The notes: generated by a model from the sequence alone, not told the origin. DNA of 64,000 nucleotides from Orientallactaga sibirica (GCA_036365145.1 JAEOAD010000012.1:43182501-43246500); one strand, 5' to 3'. Counted from the stretch's first letter, positions 11,768-22,912 are shown. Numbers and translations are program-made.

Positions 11768-12215
11768 GAAGATGAAGGGACCAAACTGATGCCATGACAG
11801 GCCTCAATAAGGTGCTGCCTTGACTAGGCCAAAGTTTCAACTTCCAGGAGGGGCGAGCTCTGGGGGCTGAGTATGTACAAACGTAACTGCTGCTTGCTTA
11901 GCCAATCACGTTAGGAGGTTATCTCCTCTGCCTGAAATTCCCCTAGACCTGGCCCCCAAAACCTTAAGACCAATTAAAAAAACACAAGTACAGTTACTGT
12001 TCAAATTAGCCAATCATGTTAAAAGACTAAAAGCCAGACAAAATTCATTTAGTTGTGCTTAAAAGGGAGCCTGTGAACCCCTCGGGTCGTGGCCATTTTG
12101 TAAGAGTGGTTGACCCCAGCATGCTGGCTAACTCTGGAGAATAAACGCTCTATGCTTTTACATACTATTTGACTCTGGGGTCTTTCTTCAGTGATTTTTG
12201 GACCATTACAGAAGA
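11768..12215 (+). mobile_element. Solo LTR (438 bp) of an endogenous retrovirus, with GAAGA duplication
   Basis: The LTR proper is 11773-12210, from TGAAGGGACC to GACCATTACA, flanked by identical GAAGA at 11768-11772 and 12211-12215. Inside, in promoter order, are CCAAT-type boxes (GCCAATCACG near 11901, GCCAATCATG near 12009), a TATA-like CTTAAAAGGG near 12059, and AATAAA at 12140. The end reads CTCTGGGGTCTTTC as in class-I U5 regions. No internal retroviral sequence adjoins, so it is a recombined solo LTR. Confidence 0.85.
12140..12145 (+). promoter_or_regulatory. LTR polyadenylation signal
   Basis: AATAAA lies about 80 bases downstream of the TATA-like site and 65 bases before the LTR end, as expected for an R region boundary. 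Confidence 0.6.
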
Positions 12216-12506
12216 TAGCCACGTGACTGATAAAGAACAGACCAGGAATAAACCCATGTGTTCATCTAGTTTAATTGTCAAAATGTTTCCCAAGCAAGTC
12301 ACTGAAGGAATAATTGTTATACATACATCATATATATATATATCAGTGAAATACTTTTATAGTTGTTTGTGCAAAAAGATAATTTCAATAAAGCAGAATG
12401 GAACATTAGCAGGTAAAAAGTAACTGGAAAAGAAATATATACCTAAATGTACAAGTGAAAAGTATAAAACTTTTAAGAATATCTTTGGCAAAAATAAATT
12501 TTAAGG
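12216..12506. other. Unique DNA
   Basis: A short interval between the solo LTR and the next SINE, with a small AT run near 12331. No gene is seen. Confidence 0.5.
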
Positions 12507-12604
12507 GCTGGAGAGATGGCTCAGCAGTTAAGGCTCTTGCCTGCAAATCTGGCAACCTGGATTCAAATCCCCAGTACCCAAGTAGAGACAGATGCACAGG
12601 GTGG
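12507..12604 (+). mobile_element. tRNA-derived SINE, 5' part (split by LTR)
   Basis: It reads GGGCTGGAGAGATGGCTCAG through CAGATGCACAGGGTGG and then stops. The missing remainder (GTGGCACATGCATCTG onward) resumes at 13102. Confidence 0.93.
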
Positions 12605-13105
12605 TGTTGATGCAAAAGACACAGCTCTCATGTCAAAGGGAATAAAAGATAGTTTATTCTGGAGCCAAATATATGTGACCATGGCCTGGGAACAGAGATT
12701 TATGTTACCCCAAATTACATGATCCAATCTGTTAATAATTTCATGGAAGTTTTATAGCTATAGAACAAGAGAAAGTCATAAATCAAGGCACCTTTCAAAT
12801 ACATTGGCTGAACATCATGTAGGCGGGTTATAGCAAAGTGGGGAAATCTGCACAATAGGCCTCAGATGCTACTGATGACATTCTTAGCCCTTGGGTTGGT
12901 GGAAGCTGGGGTCTGTTCTTGCATCTCAAAAGGGATTATACCTGATCAACTGATAGCCACCAGGATGTTAGTTCAGACAGGGAGGTTGGCTCTCACTTGC
13001 AGCATTCCATCTCTCTGTGATCACAGTTTTATCAAGTCCATTCAGCCTTGCTGGAAGTAGGTGAAGCAGATACAGCTGTTTTCTCAGAACTTTAGCTCAC
13101 AGTGG
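12601..13105 (-). mobile_element. Solo LTR (497 bp) nested in a SINE, antisense, GTGG duplication
   Basis: The LTR proper is 12605-13101. Plus-strand ends are TGTTGATGCA and TTAGCTCACA. The four bases GTGG occur just before it (12601-12604) and just after it (13102-13105), and removing LTR plus one copy restores a continuous SINE. On the minus strand it has a TATAAAA box (plus TTTATA at 12751) and AATAAA (plus TTTATT at 12653) shortly before the 3' end. A 4-bp duplication fits class-I (gammaretrovirus-like) integration. No coding sequence is left. Confidence 0.88.
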
Positions 13106-13262
13106 CACATGCATCTGTAGGTTATTTGCAGCAGCTAGAGGCCCTGACATGACCATTCTCTCTCTCCCTCTCTCTCTCTTTTTCTCTTTCTCCCTCTCTC
13201 TCTCTTTCTCTCTCTCTCCCTCCCTCTCCCCTTGCAAAGAAATGAATAAAAAATAAATAAAT
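13102..13262 (+). mobile_element. tRNA-derived SINE, 3' part (split by LTR)
   Basis: It continues the SINE of 12507-12604 from GTGGCACATGCATCTG. It carries GCAGCTAGAGGCCCTG, a long CT-rich block (13158-13227) and an A-rich AAAT-type end. Confidence 0.92.
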
Positions 13263-13484
13263 TTTAAGTGCCAACTTGGACTTGGTAAGTATATTTTAAA
13301 TATGACAATAGATCATATTTGAAAATAAAATCAAAATGATCATGTTGAGTAGATAGAACACTTTGATCTCTGACAGATGACTGATGTCAACTTACAGTGA
13401 TGACTTCTTTGTGGAAAAATGGCAATTTCTTAAGACTTACATTACACCTAGCCATTAATTTATGTACAGTTATTCTATTTTCAG

Positions 13485-14010
13485 ATAACCAAGAGAATTA
13501 AAAATACATGCTTACTCAAAGACATGCATAGTAATGCTTATAGAAAAATTATTTGTATTAGCTAAAAACTGGCAAAAACCCTACTGGTGGATGGACAATC
13601 CAACTGTGGCATAGTCATATAATCAATTTTTGCCTAGCTGTAGAAAACAAAACAAAACAAAAAATAACAACTAGCTAATAAGATTTTGATAATAACCATA
13701 TCTTTCAGGATAATTTCAGTAAGTAAACTGTGCCAGCTGGAAGGAATGTGCTTGGTGTGGATTCAACTTGTTTGATGGTCTGGAAAATACAAACAAGGTC
13801 GGCAGCATCAGAAAGCAGAATCCTGGTTGTCAAGGGATAAAGGAATTTGGGAGACAGAAATGCATGCCAATGGCATGACCAAAGTAAAAGTGGTCTTATA
13901 TTATTTTGATTATCATGATGATTAACTGCATTTATATATGTTGAAGCAAACAATACAAATGTTAAATAGGTAATTTTTAATATTCAACAATTATACCTTA
14001 GCATACCTAT
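13485..14010 (+). mobile_element. Old LINE-1 3'-end relic
   Basis: The order of motifs matches the end of mammalian L1: GCTAAAAACTGGCAAAAACC, then GGTGGATGGACAATCC, GTGGCATAGTCATATAATC, AATCCTGGTTGTCAAGG and a final GTTAAATAGGTAATTTTTAA. Strongly diverged and without an open frame. Confidence 0.6.
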
Positions 14011-16230
14011 GAAGAAAAAAATATAGACCGCAGGTAAAGAAGATGAAGAGGCAAGAGAGAGGAGAGAAGAGAGGAGGCCCCTGCAGCAATTACTGAATCA
14101 ATGGCTTTACCCAGTTAAAGAAACTTCCCTCTTATAGGATTTCTCATACAAACAATTTGAGTCTAACTTACAATCTCTACAAGCTATAGTTATCAAAGTA
14201 CTCCAAAATATTCTCTAGGGAGAAGTAGGACTATGTAGAAACTGTGTATGCCTGACTGCAAATGATTGCATAAATAATAAGGATAATGTGGGGGTAGGTT
14301 GGGTCCCGGGTAGGGCTAAAAAAGTAAGATATGTATGCAACTCGATCACAAGAAAACATATTTGTTTTATAGTCACATGAATTTACCTGACAATTCTATG
14401 TATTACATCATGATACAATCACTATTATTAACATTTCATCCAAATGAAGGAATATTTTATCTATATAAATGGCAAAAGTTTATATATATATAAGCATTAT
14501 GAAATAATGAAAATCCACAAAACTCAAGGTACAGTATAGTAATAAGACATGAAGTGAGGAATGGTTATTATGAGGAGGACATGTTATATATTGGTTTCTA
14601 TATAAAGTGAATCTTAAAATCTTCAAGGAACAAACTGGATTCATTTATTAATATGAGTTCTTTAGTGTCTGGAATATTAAACAGGGGCTCACTAAGTATG
14701 TGCCAAATGGAAGCTATGTTGTTAATCAAGAAATTTTGCAAACTTTTCTTCTCCTATCTTATTAGATAGTGGTGATAATGAGAAGATTGGCCAAGTGAAG
14801 TGGAAACATTGTGATGTCATGTTGAAGTAGCTTCACCTCATAGTTGGGACCAGGGAAACAGAAAGGAATGCTTTCAAATACAGTTCAAATATGATGTATC
14901 ACCCTTTAAATGGAGTTTGTATAGTCTAAAGGTCAATAAGCTAGACATGAAAATTGGACGATCTGCTTTTGTATATGTCTATATTTTGTTGCAACTGCAT
15001 AGCAGGACACACTGGGTAGACATGTACATCTCCGGGTCCCAGTAAAAAGCGAACCATAACAATAACGGTACTTGTTCCACATTAAGAACAAAGGGTGTCA
15101 CTATATACAATGCACAAAAAGCAGTGATTGGAACATAGCTTCAAACAATGACCAGCAGTAACCAATAGTAAGGAAAATGCATTTCCATAACACCCATGAG
15201 CTGATTGCCTGCAACACATTGTCATGAAGTTGTTTCACACTTTAATATTGGATCATTCCTTCAATCAAAATACTTACAGTAAACACCAGCCTCTCTGAAA
15301 TTATTGCACTTACAGTCTCCTTTCAGTTGTAAAGGAGTTATTGTCAATGCTTAATTTTTTGGCACCTGTCATTATGTGGAAGTATGCATCACAGCTGCCA
15401 GACAGATTTCAAAGGAAAATGTAGTTTTTCACTAAAATCTCTATAATTGAATATTGTCTAAGGTGTGAAAGTTAGTGAGGGATGGCAGGGACTTTTGAGG
15501 TATTTTATAATTTAATTGGCCTTCTCTTCTCTGCTTTAGAGAATACATTACAGATTAAAGCAGGTATTGTGGTTTCCACAGAACAAAAGAGTTATCTTAA
15601 AAACATGTCACAACTGCCTAGGAGAGCTAGTAATAAGAAGCTGCTAATAAGGACAGCTAATAAGCAGCTCAGAAATGCCTCAGAATAACCCTGCCATGGG
15701 CTTCAGCTTCTCCGGTCCCCAGCCCAACCCTCACACATCAAAGGAAACAGCACAGTGGAGAATTGCATATTGATCACTACCTGCACTTCTGTTGTAGGAA
15801 TCCTTTGTTGCACCCAGTTTGAGGAGCTTAATATGTATAAGAAGGAAAACGGCTTAAGTTTAATGAAATGTGTAATGGTATACTATTATTAATAACATGT
15901 CTCTATTTTTACCTCATGAGCTATGAAAGCTGAGGTAAGACTTTATTCTTTTCTTTCCTTTTCCCTCTATTTGGCCTGTAGTAACATAAACCTGTATTTG
16001 CTAAGTGTTAGGCAGACTTATAGAATCCACTGTGTGGGAATGCTAAAATCACATCTATAATAAGATAAACAGTAGGAGGTGATAAGCCCTCCTATATGGT
16101 ACCTTACCAGAAAAAAAAACTAAACTGACTTGGTTATTTAGTGGGAATAAGTTGAACTGAAGATCTCCTTAATTATTCTTCTCATTGTTCTCTTCAGGAA
16201 TATCTACCTTTCATCCATTTTTCAGGTTTG
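14011..16230. other. Unique DNA
   Basis: This 2.2-kb interval has no repeat I know. A degenerate three-fold GCTAATAAG motif occurs at 15627-15670. The 68-codon frame at 15482-15688 spans it and shows no domain. Confidence 0.5.
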
Positions 16231-16455
16231 AATTTTTAAATTTATGTATTTATTTATCTATATGTGAGGGGGTGGACAGAAACAGAGAGAATGGGTTCTC
16301 TAGGGTCTCTGGCCACTGCAAACGAGCTCCAGATGCATACACGACCTTGTACATCTGGCTTATGTGGGTATTGGGAAATCAAACCTAGGTCAAGAGGCTT
16401 CACAGACAAGCACCTAATTTTGAAGCCATCTCTATAGTCCATCTCTTTATTTTTG
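16231..16455 (-). mobile_element. tRNA-derived SINE
   Basis: The plus strand shows TTTATGTATTTATTTATC, a GAGAATGGGTTCTC block, CACTGCAAACGAGCTCCAG and an eroded head GAAGCCATCTCTATAGTCC at 16422-16440. Confidence 0.88.
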
Positions 16456-17000
16456 GATGTAGATATGTTTCTGAAGATTTACCTGATTCAGCAAATCCAT
16501 CAGAAAAAACCTACTGCACTTGTCATTGAGTAGCAACTTGCCATACATCCTTGTAGGGTTGTGAGCTACATCATGCAAAGGACAAGGCAGCAGTCACTCT
16601 CAAATAACATGAAAACTAAGATTAACAGTATGCCTTAAGCTCAGGGAGACATTTTGGAGCATGAATTTAGCAGATTCAAAAAAAAAAAAAATGAGTTTGG
16701 TGTGAGGAACAAGAGACATTGATATCTTTTCTGTGAAACTCATTTAACACTAGCTGGAATTGTCCATGGAGGGTTGAAATTTTTGTATTGGCAGATCTTT
16801 ATCTCAGAATGGAAATTTAAAAAATGATTTAAAATTTCCTTACAGGTGGTTTTCAAATATAAATAATAAGAATAATGCAACCTTTATTTAAAATGCACAG
16901 CTGTGCACCCATATTTTCATCTGTCTTTACTCTGGATACAGTTGAATATTTTAATATGTTTATGAAGCAGTAAATAATTATTATTTAGAAGAAAAAAAAG
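16456..17000. other. Unique DNA
   Basis: A 13-A run lies near 16679-16691. No repeat body or gene was found. Confidence 0.5.
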
Positions 17001-17002
17001 AG

Positions 17003-17120
17003 GGTGCTCAATGATCTCTTCTGGCCTCTGTACACATCCCCACATTCTGTACACATGGTCATGTTCATCTGCATATCCTCATGCACATACACACATAACA
17101 TATACTCAAAATTAAAAAAG
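17003..17120 (+). mobile_element. B2/B4-class SINE, 3' part
   Basis: It matches the typical tail GATCTCTTCTGGCCTCTGT followed by CACAT-rich text and an A-rich end. The head is missing. Confidence 0.5.
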
Positions 17121-17261
17121 AAAATCCTCTCCTCCGTACTCTTCAACTAAATGTGAGTTTCAGCTCCAGAAAGGTTCCAATGATTTGAATTGGAATAATA
17201 AGCCCCAAAATAACAGCAAATTATGGAGGTCCTACAGAGCTATCTAAGTCAGAAAATAAAA

Positions 17262-17262
<1 letters not shown>

Positions 17263-17295
<33 letters not shown>
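17263..17295. repeat. (CA)n microsatellite
   Basis: About 16 uninterrupted CA units. Confidence 0.95.
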
Positions 17296-17297
<2 letters not shown>

Positions 17298-17634
17298 TAA
17301 GTTGTGGGTTCATCTATAAGATTCTAGCCTACATGCCTTTCCAATAAAACAGGGTTTTTGGAGGTCAAGAAAAGTTTATGAACCCCAAAATTTGTTTTTA
17401 TTTTGTCTATTCATAACAAAAATTAAAAATAAATATAATGAGGAGGATGGATAATTAATCATCAAACTTATTTAGGGGAGTTTATATCTCAAATGAGGGG
17501 GCTGGAATGGGGATATACAGCCATGTGAAGACAGGACCTGTGAGTCTGCATGGGAAATTAAGCATGTGAGTGGAGGAAAAACTTGAAGGGAGTTTTCCAG
17601 GGAGATGAAAAAGGGGAGGGGGTAAGACTTAAGG

Positions 17635-17635
<1 letters not shown>
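17296..17635. other. Unique DNA between two CA tracts
   Basis: No repeat body is visible between the CA tracts; purine-rich at 17580-17620. Confidence 0.5.

Positions 17636-17688
<53 letters not shown>
17636..17688. repeat. (CA)n microsatellite
   Basis: About 26 uninterrupted CA units. Confidence 0.95.
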
Positions 17689-17689
<1 letters not shown>

Positions 17690-18247
17690 CATACACACAA
17701 GGTAGAACAAAATGATGTAAGGCTTTCACCTTCAAATTAAGATAAAAGCTAAGAGGTCAGTTAATAAGGGTCCTTTCCTATCTCAGCCTACTGTTCTGGT
17801 AAGCCCTCTTGGGCTGGGATGGGGGTAGGGTTTACTAGAGCAGGGACCTGCAGGTTCAAGAGTCAGGTAAGATATTCAGCAAAGAAGGCTTTTTCCATTT
17901 GCTATGAACCTCTTCATAGCTTAATGATGGCCTTTACCCTCATATTCAGGTGAGTTCTAAGAGAGAGCTTATTGGTTTGGTCTCAGGGTGCTAGCCTCAA
18001 AAGAAGTCATATTTCTTTGGTAGAGGGGGCTGTGGTTGAGCAATAGGACTGGATCAGATACTGAATTCAGTTCTGCTGAACCAGGCAGGGTGACATCTCT
18101 TTAGGTTCCCTCTTTGGGTCCTCCCCTAGCTGACTACACACACACACATACATACATACAAACATACATACATACACACATATATATCTTATTCAGATTT
18201 CTTCCTCACCACAGTTTCCAATGTAGATGTTCCACAATGCACATGCA
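17690..18247. other. Unique DNA with CA/ACAT repeat
   Basis: It holds a mixed CACA and CATA repeat at 18136-18187. The rest is non-repetitive and slightly more G-rich than its neighbours, with no open frame of note. Confidence 0.5.
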
Positions 18248-18538
18248 CATGGAAGCTGTTACAAAATACTTGACAAAATAAACTTAAGGAAAAAGGGTTC
18301 ACTTTTCAGTGTGAGGATATAGTCCATCGTGGAATGGAAGATACAGAACCCAGAAAAAGAAGTAGCTGGGGCTTTTCAGGGGCAGCTGTGGTCTAGGTGT
18401 GGAGTTTTCAGTTGAAATTCAGCTGCAAGCAGGGCCACAGCATTGTGAGTTGGCCTAGCTGGCAAATTATGCACCAGGGCCGGTTGCCATTCTGACCTAG
18501 ATCAATTTGTACCAAGCCAGCCAACTCAGACTGTGAAC
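18248..18538 (-). mobile_element. Old LTR-like interspersed repeat
   Basis: Motifs in order are TGTTACAAAATACTTGAC, ACTTAAGGAAAAAGGG, GAGGATATAGTCCATCGTGG and GGGGCAGCTGTGG. This agrees with a rodent-wide repeat that I remember but cannot name securely. The right end is unclear. Confidence 0.4.
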
Positions 18539-18734
18539 AAAAGCTACTACTGGGCTGGGGAGATGGCTTAGCAGTTAAGCCCTTGCCTGTGAAGCCTAAG
18601 GACCCTGGTTCGAGGTTTGATTCCCCAATACCCACTTAAGCCAGATGCACAAGGTGGCGCATGTATCTGGAGTTTGTTTGCAGTGGCTGGAGGCTCTCTC
18701 TCTCTCTCTCTCTCCTTTTCTGTCTGTCGCTCTC

Positions 18735-18770
<36 letters not shown>

Positions 18771-18791
18771 TAAAAAAAAGGCTACTACTGC
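18539..18791 (+). mobile_element. tRNA-derived SINE with target-site duplication
   Basis: The full element runs from GGGCTGGGGAGATGGCTTAG through TCTGGAGTTTGTTTGCAGTG, a CT block and a long A run (18740-18766). The flanks AAGCTACTACTG (18541) and AGGCTACTACTG (18780) are duplicated. Confidence 0.93.
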
Positions 18792-19016
18792 TGCATCCTC
18801 CACAATACAACTGACCTAGAGATGGGCTGACCACAAGGCAAAACAGACAACATGACACCACACAAAGGCATCCCCACCATGATTACTTAGTCCCACAATG
18901 GAAGCCCCAATAAAAGATTAGAAGAAACACAATATTTAGAAGTTCAAAATGAAATGTCAGCAAGCATTTTAAATGAGCTTAATGAGACCATAAACAAACA
19001 GATATCGGAATGGGGG
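18792..19016 (+). mobile_element. Unresolved retroelement fragment (L1 ORF1-like or MaLR-internal)
   Basis: Frame reading at 18920-19010 gives a leucine-rich, helical-looking text (SILNELNETINKQISEW). The last 70 bases resemble 19772-19890 (shared CCATAAACAAACAGAT and GGAATGG). The relationship suggests that the two pieces come from the same kind of element, now separated by the LTR at 19017. Confidence 0.4.
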
Positions 19017-19330
19017 TGTGGTAGTTTGAATATATGTCCCCCAATATATTCAGTGTTTTTTTTTAGTTATATTTTGCATCTGCAATCACCTTGCTAGAGG
19101 CAAGGTCACTGGGGGCCCCAGGTCTTAAGGTGTGGTGATGGTTTGAGAGTCCATTTGATATGCAAATTGCCAGCAGGAGCTGAAGTGTGCTGTGTGACCT
19201 TTTGGCTGTAGTGTTGCTCTGTGTGCTGTGGTGACTGGTTGGCTTCTCTCTCTCTGCTTGACCCTCTCAATAAATAATATCCCCTTTTCTGTCTGTCAGC
19301 GAGGAGTATGGGGTGAGATGAACCAGACCC
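19017..19330 (+). mobile_element. MaLR-type LTR
   Basis: It starts TGTGGTAGTTTGAATATATG, the same start as 57097 and very near 53978. An AATAAATAATATCCCC polyadenylation region lies near 19269. The right end runs into sequence that continues without a break. Confidence 0.7.
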
Positions 19331-19770
19331 TGTGGATAAACCTTTGTTTTGGAGGAATGGGCATGGACTTGGTGCTTGCAAAAGAAAAAGCCAAGTTTTA
19401 TGGACTATTCTGATGAGAAAAATGCTAAGTGCAGACAGTATTAAAAGACTTGGCTAGCTTTCTAAGGGGAAGGAAAGACTGCAGAGGCTGCTGGAACTCC
19501 TCCATAGGGATGGCTATACAGGCCCAGAAAGTTTGACCTAATGGACTGATGGGCTGACCACAAGGATATCGGACTGAGATTTTAAGATTTTAAGTTTGAA
19601 AACCTGAAGACACAACTGGGCATCCCCATTAGCAATCTTGATGGAACTTAGTCCGACTTGATTTACATTAAAACAATGGAGAGGATGCCTGAGGAAAGAC
19701 TGTTAAAAATGCAAATAAAAGTTGATGGAGAAGGAAACTTTTCAAGGCTAATTTTGTCCCTGGATTTAGA
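19331..19770 (+). mobile_element. MaLR internal-like sequence
   Basis: It directly follows the LTR and is not seen next to the solo copies in this window. It contains AAGTTTTATGGACTATTCTG and GACTGCAGAGGCTGCTGG. Its position after a plus-strand LTR suggests the internal part of a MaLR element; no open frame remains. The assignment is inference. Confidence 0.4.
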
Positions 19771-20760
19771 AAGTTCAAAATGAAAATGAAAAATGCAGTG
19801 GTCAAGCACGGTTTTTAAATGAGACCCTCAGGAATAGGATGGAAAGTCTTTGGAAGATGGACCATAAACAAACAGATGTTGGAATGGAGTGCAGTGTTGG
19901 CATGGGAAAACTGGACTCTGCCCAAGAGTAATCAAATAGTTTGAACTGGTGAAGAATGACTACAGTTAAAAAGAACTGGAAGAAAAGAGAACCTCTGTGA
20001 CTGAGTACAAAAAGAGTTATAAATCAAGCTAAATACAAATCAAAGATTAGCCCAATGAATTGGCTAGAAAAAGGAGATGAGAGTCCATTGTAAAGATAAA
20101 AAGAAGTTCAAAGGATGGATGAAATGGAAATGGAAAATAATCTGGAAGTTCATCTCAAAGAACAACTGGTCAAAGAGTAATAATTGATGGCTGAACTGGG
20201 AAAAGCAGTGAAAAAGAAAAGAGAATCAATGAATTGGAAACAGTACTCCATAGATTCAAAGGATGGATGAAAGAAATGGAAAATAATCGACAAAGAACAA
20301 CTTAATTGAAAGCAAAGACAATCAAAAAGTTATCAACAGAAGGCTAATGGAATTTGTGTCAAATCAACGAATTAAAGAGCTCATGGGCAATGGAACAAAC
20401 TCAACAAGGACATATCCAAATGCAGAAACATATTCCAGGAGACATTATTAAAAAGTCAAATGAAGAAATGAACATGTAATTTAAACCAGTGATGGAAATG
20501 CTGGAAAAATTAACAAAAAAACCCAAAAATGAAGTATTTCTAAAAGGACTGCAAGGAAGCCTCACCAACAGAGTAGACAGCACGGAGGACCAAATATTGG
20601 AACTCAGTGACACAGAAGGATTAGACTGGGATTCCAAAAATATTGTTAAGTTCAAAAAATGTGCCAACAGAACATTAGGGAACTTTGGGACACTTTAAAA
20701 AGACCAAATATCTGGACCATAGGCATTCAGGAAGAACACACCCAATTCAGCATGCTTGAC
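19771..20760 (+). pseudogene. Decayed LINE-1 ORF1 relic
   Basis: L1 ORF1 encodes an RNA-binding coiled-coil protein needed for retrotransposition. Frame pieces here show a helical region with RINELETVLHRFKGWMKEM (near 20222-20280), then SLTNRVDSTEDQILELSD (20561-20614). Next comes NIRELWDTLKRPNIWTIG (20671-20724, another frame). That last block is the conserved start of the ORF1 RNA-recognition region in mammals. Several stops and frameshifts break it, and no ORF2 follows. The coiled-coil part repeats: FKGWM-type text occurs at 20107 and 20255. It cannot make protein. Confidence 0.7.
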
Positions 20761-21831
20761 CATACTCTGCTTTCTCATTAAAGTCTTTTACTTTTCTTAC
20801 TATTTATCATCCCTGTGCCTGGTATTTTCTTGCTATGAGACAAGCACTGACAGTAAGAAAATCTGCAAAACTATCATTGGTTTTGTGTTCACAGACACAA
20901 CAAAGACTCTAACTGCTGGGGTTATAGTATAGCTAAACAAAGAAGACTTCTCTGGAATTCATTCCTGCACATCTGCAAAGTAGGAGTGGACAGATCTCAA
21001 TGTCCTCTGCTCCCAAACCTGTGTGGAAAGCAAAAGCTTATAGACCTGCCCAATATAAAATTACCTTACTTGGTAATATTTTTTTTTCCAAATATTATGA
21101 CATGTCTGATTACAATAGCCTTAGGACATGTATCCTATACAGTGACATTAGGGAGCCTACAGCCCATTGACTTCTGTCCTGCTCTTATGTTGCATTAGTG
21201 TTGATGTGCACCAGGTATGGAAGCATCGGTGGCCAAGGACTGGCAGGCTTTAACCCTCTGCCAACCTCTGGCAAAGCATGAAGAAAGCAATCTTCTGCTT
21301 CATGGAAGAAGGAAGTTGGTATCAAGTTGCTCCATGGACTCTTTGGGACCATTCTAGCTGTGGTGAATCCAGAGTTGAGCACAATTCCATGGTGCCTTAC
21401 TATAGGGCTATGTGTAGGGATGAAATATCTGGGTGTATTTGGACCCAAGCAGAAGCTTGTTGGGCAACATAAACACAGCCTGGAGAAACTCTTGGGCTTG
21501 AAGCCTTCTCAGTTACTAAAACAGTCAAAACACATATGTTTTAGATTTAGCAACCCTGGACCAACTGTGTCACTAAAATAGTTCAAATGAACCAGGTTCA
21601 TAAGAAATAAGTACCTATTTTAAATCTTGAGAAGAACAAACACAAATCCAGTTTACAAAGACAGGTGTTAATACCTAATCCTTCAGTATGTAGACATATT
21701 ATACAACATCAGCTTTAACAAACTGACAAAATAAGGCACTGGTAACCAATCATTTAGTAAATGAAATATGAAAACTATTGGACAGATACTTGAAAATACT
21801 ACTGAGGAAAATAAAACAACCTACAGTAAAA
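20761..21831. other. Unrecognised stretch
   Basis: The start (20765-20870) reads like an LTR tail (TCATTAAAGTCTTTTAC, then GAGACAAGCACTGACA). The remainder to 21600 has overlapping open frames of 64-87 codons on both strands and is less AT-rich than its surroundings. I do not recognise a protein, and it may be an old retrocopy or ERV remnant. Confidence 0.35.
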
Positions 21832-22127
21832 CAGAAAAATGATTTAATTTTTTAAAAATTATTTTATTTATTTTTTGGAGAGAGACACATAGAAAGACAG
21901 ACAGAGAGGGAGAAGGAGACAGAGAATGGGAGCGCCAGCAGTCTCAGCTGCTGAGAACGAAATCCAGATGTGTGCGCCCCCTTGTGGGCAAATGCGGCAT
22001 TGAGCCCTTTCGTCACTTTGCATCTGGCTAACTGTGGGACCTGGAGATTGGAACCCGGTTCTTAGGTTTTACAGGCCGACACCTTAACCACTAAGCCATC
22101 TCTCCAGCCCCAGAAAAATGATTTAAT
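21832..22127 (-). mobile_element. tRNA-derived SINE (GCGCCCCCTTGTGG subfamily) with perfect 17-bp duplication
   Basis: CAGAAAAATGATTTAAT occurs at 21832-21848 and again at 22111-22127. Between them is a full minus-strand SINE with a GAGAGAGACAC-rich tail side, CAGCAGTCTCAGCTGCTGAG, and the head CTAAGCCATCTCTCCAGCCC at the right. Confidence 0.96.
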
Positions 22128-22482
22128 ACTCTATCTTAAAAAATTATCAGACATATTAAAGAAACTTTAAAAAAGGAGAAACTGGCATCCTTTAGCTAAA
22201 AAAGTACATGAGAAAAGAATTCAAAATGTGATTTTATAGCAGACATCAATAGCTAAATAAATCAAACAGAAGAATTGGAGAGATTTAAAAAGCAAACTAT
22301 TTGAAAACACAGCAAGGAGGAAATAGAGTGAAAGAAATATAGAAAGCTCATGAGAATTTCAGGGCAGCATTACTACAGCAAACAGTCAGATTATTGGTTT
22401 TCAGGATGGAACTGAGAATGTCAGAGGGTCAGAAATATTAAAGAAACAATGAAAAAATTTCAAAATTACAAAATGATAAAGA

Positions 22483-22531
<49 letters not shown>

Positions 22532-22912
22532 GTCAAAGATGGTTATCCAGGTTTAACCCAACCCATGTCTACACCTATATTATAGTGAAGCTATAAAATA
22601 TACAAGATAAACAGGATTATCAAATCAACAAGAAAAAAAAAAATAATTGTAAGGGTGTTCTGATTTGATTGATGGAAATTTCCCAGCAGAAACACTTCAA
22701 GCCGATGGAAAAGTCAGAGAAGGTTTTCAGTGTTTCAATGGTTCAATGTTGGAGAAAGATAAAAAGCTGCTACCCAATACAATTGTACAGATCACAGGTA
22801 GTCTTCAGTATTGAAGGGGACATAAAGATGATCCCAGACTACAAACAGAAAATTTACCACCCCCAGATCTGCACCTAGTAGAATAGTGAGTTCTTCAAAC
22901 TAAATGAATGAG
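22128..22912. other. AT-rich DNA with an AT microsatellite
   Basis: An (AT)n tract of about 21 units spans 22486-22528. The 69-codon frame at 22669-22878 has no domain. No gene is seen. Confidence 0.5.

Noticed and set aside
12507..12570. tRNA gene-like sequence
   Set aside because: The SINE head has tRNA-like promoter boxes, but it recurs many times with A-rich tails and target duplications, so it is a SINE and not a tRNA gene.
17263..17688. Regularly spaced repeats resembling an array
   Set aside because: They are two separate CA microsatellites with unrelated DNA between them; no CRISPR-type array exists here.
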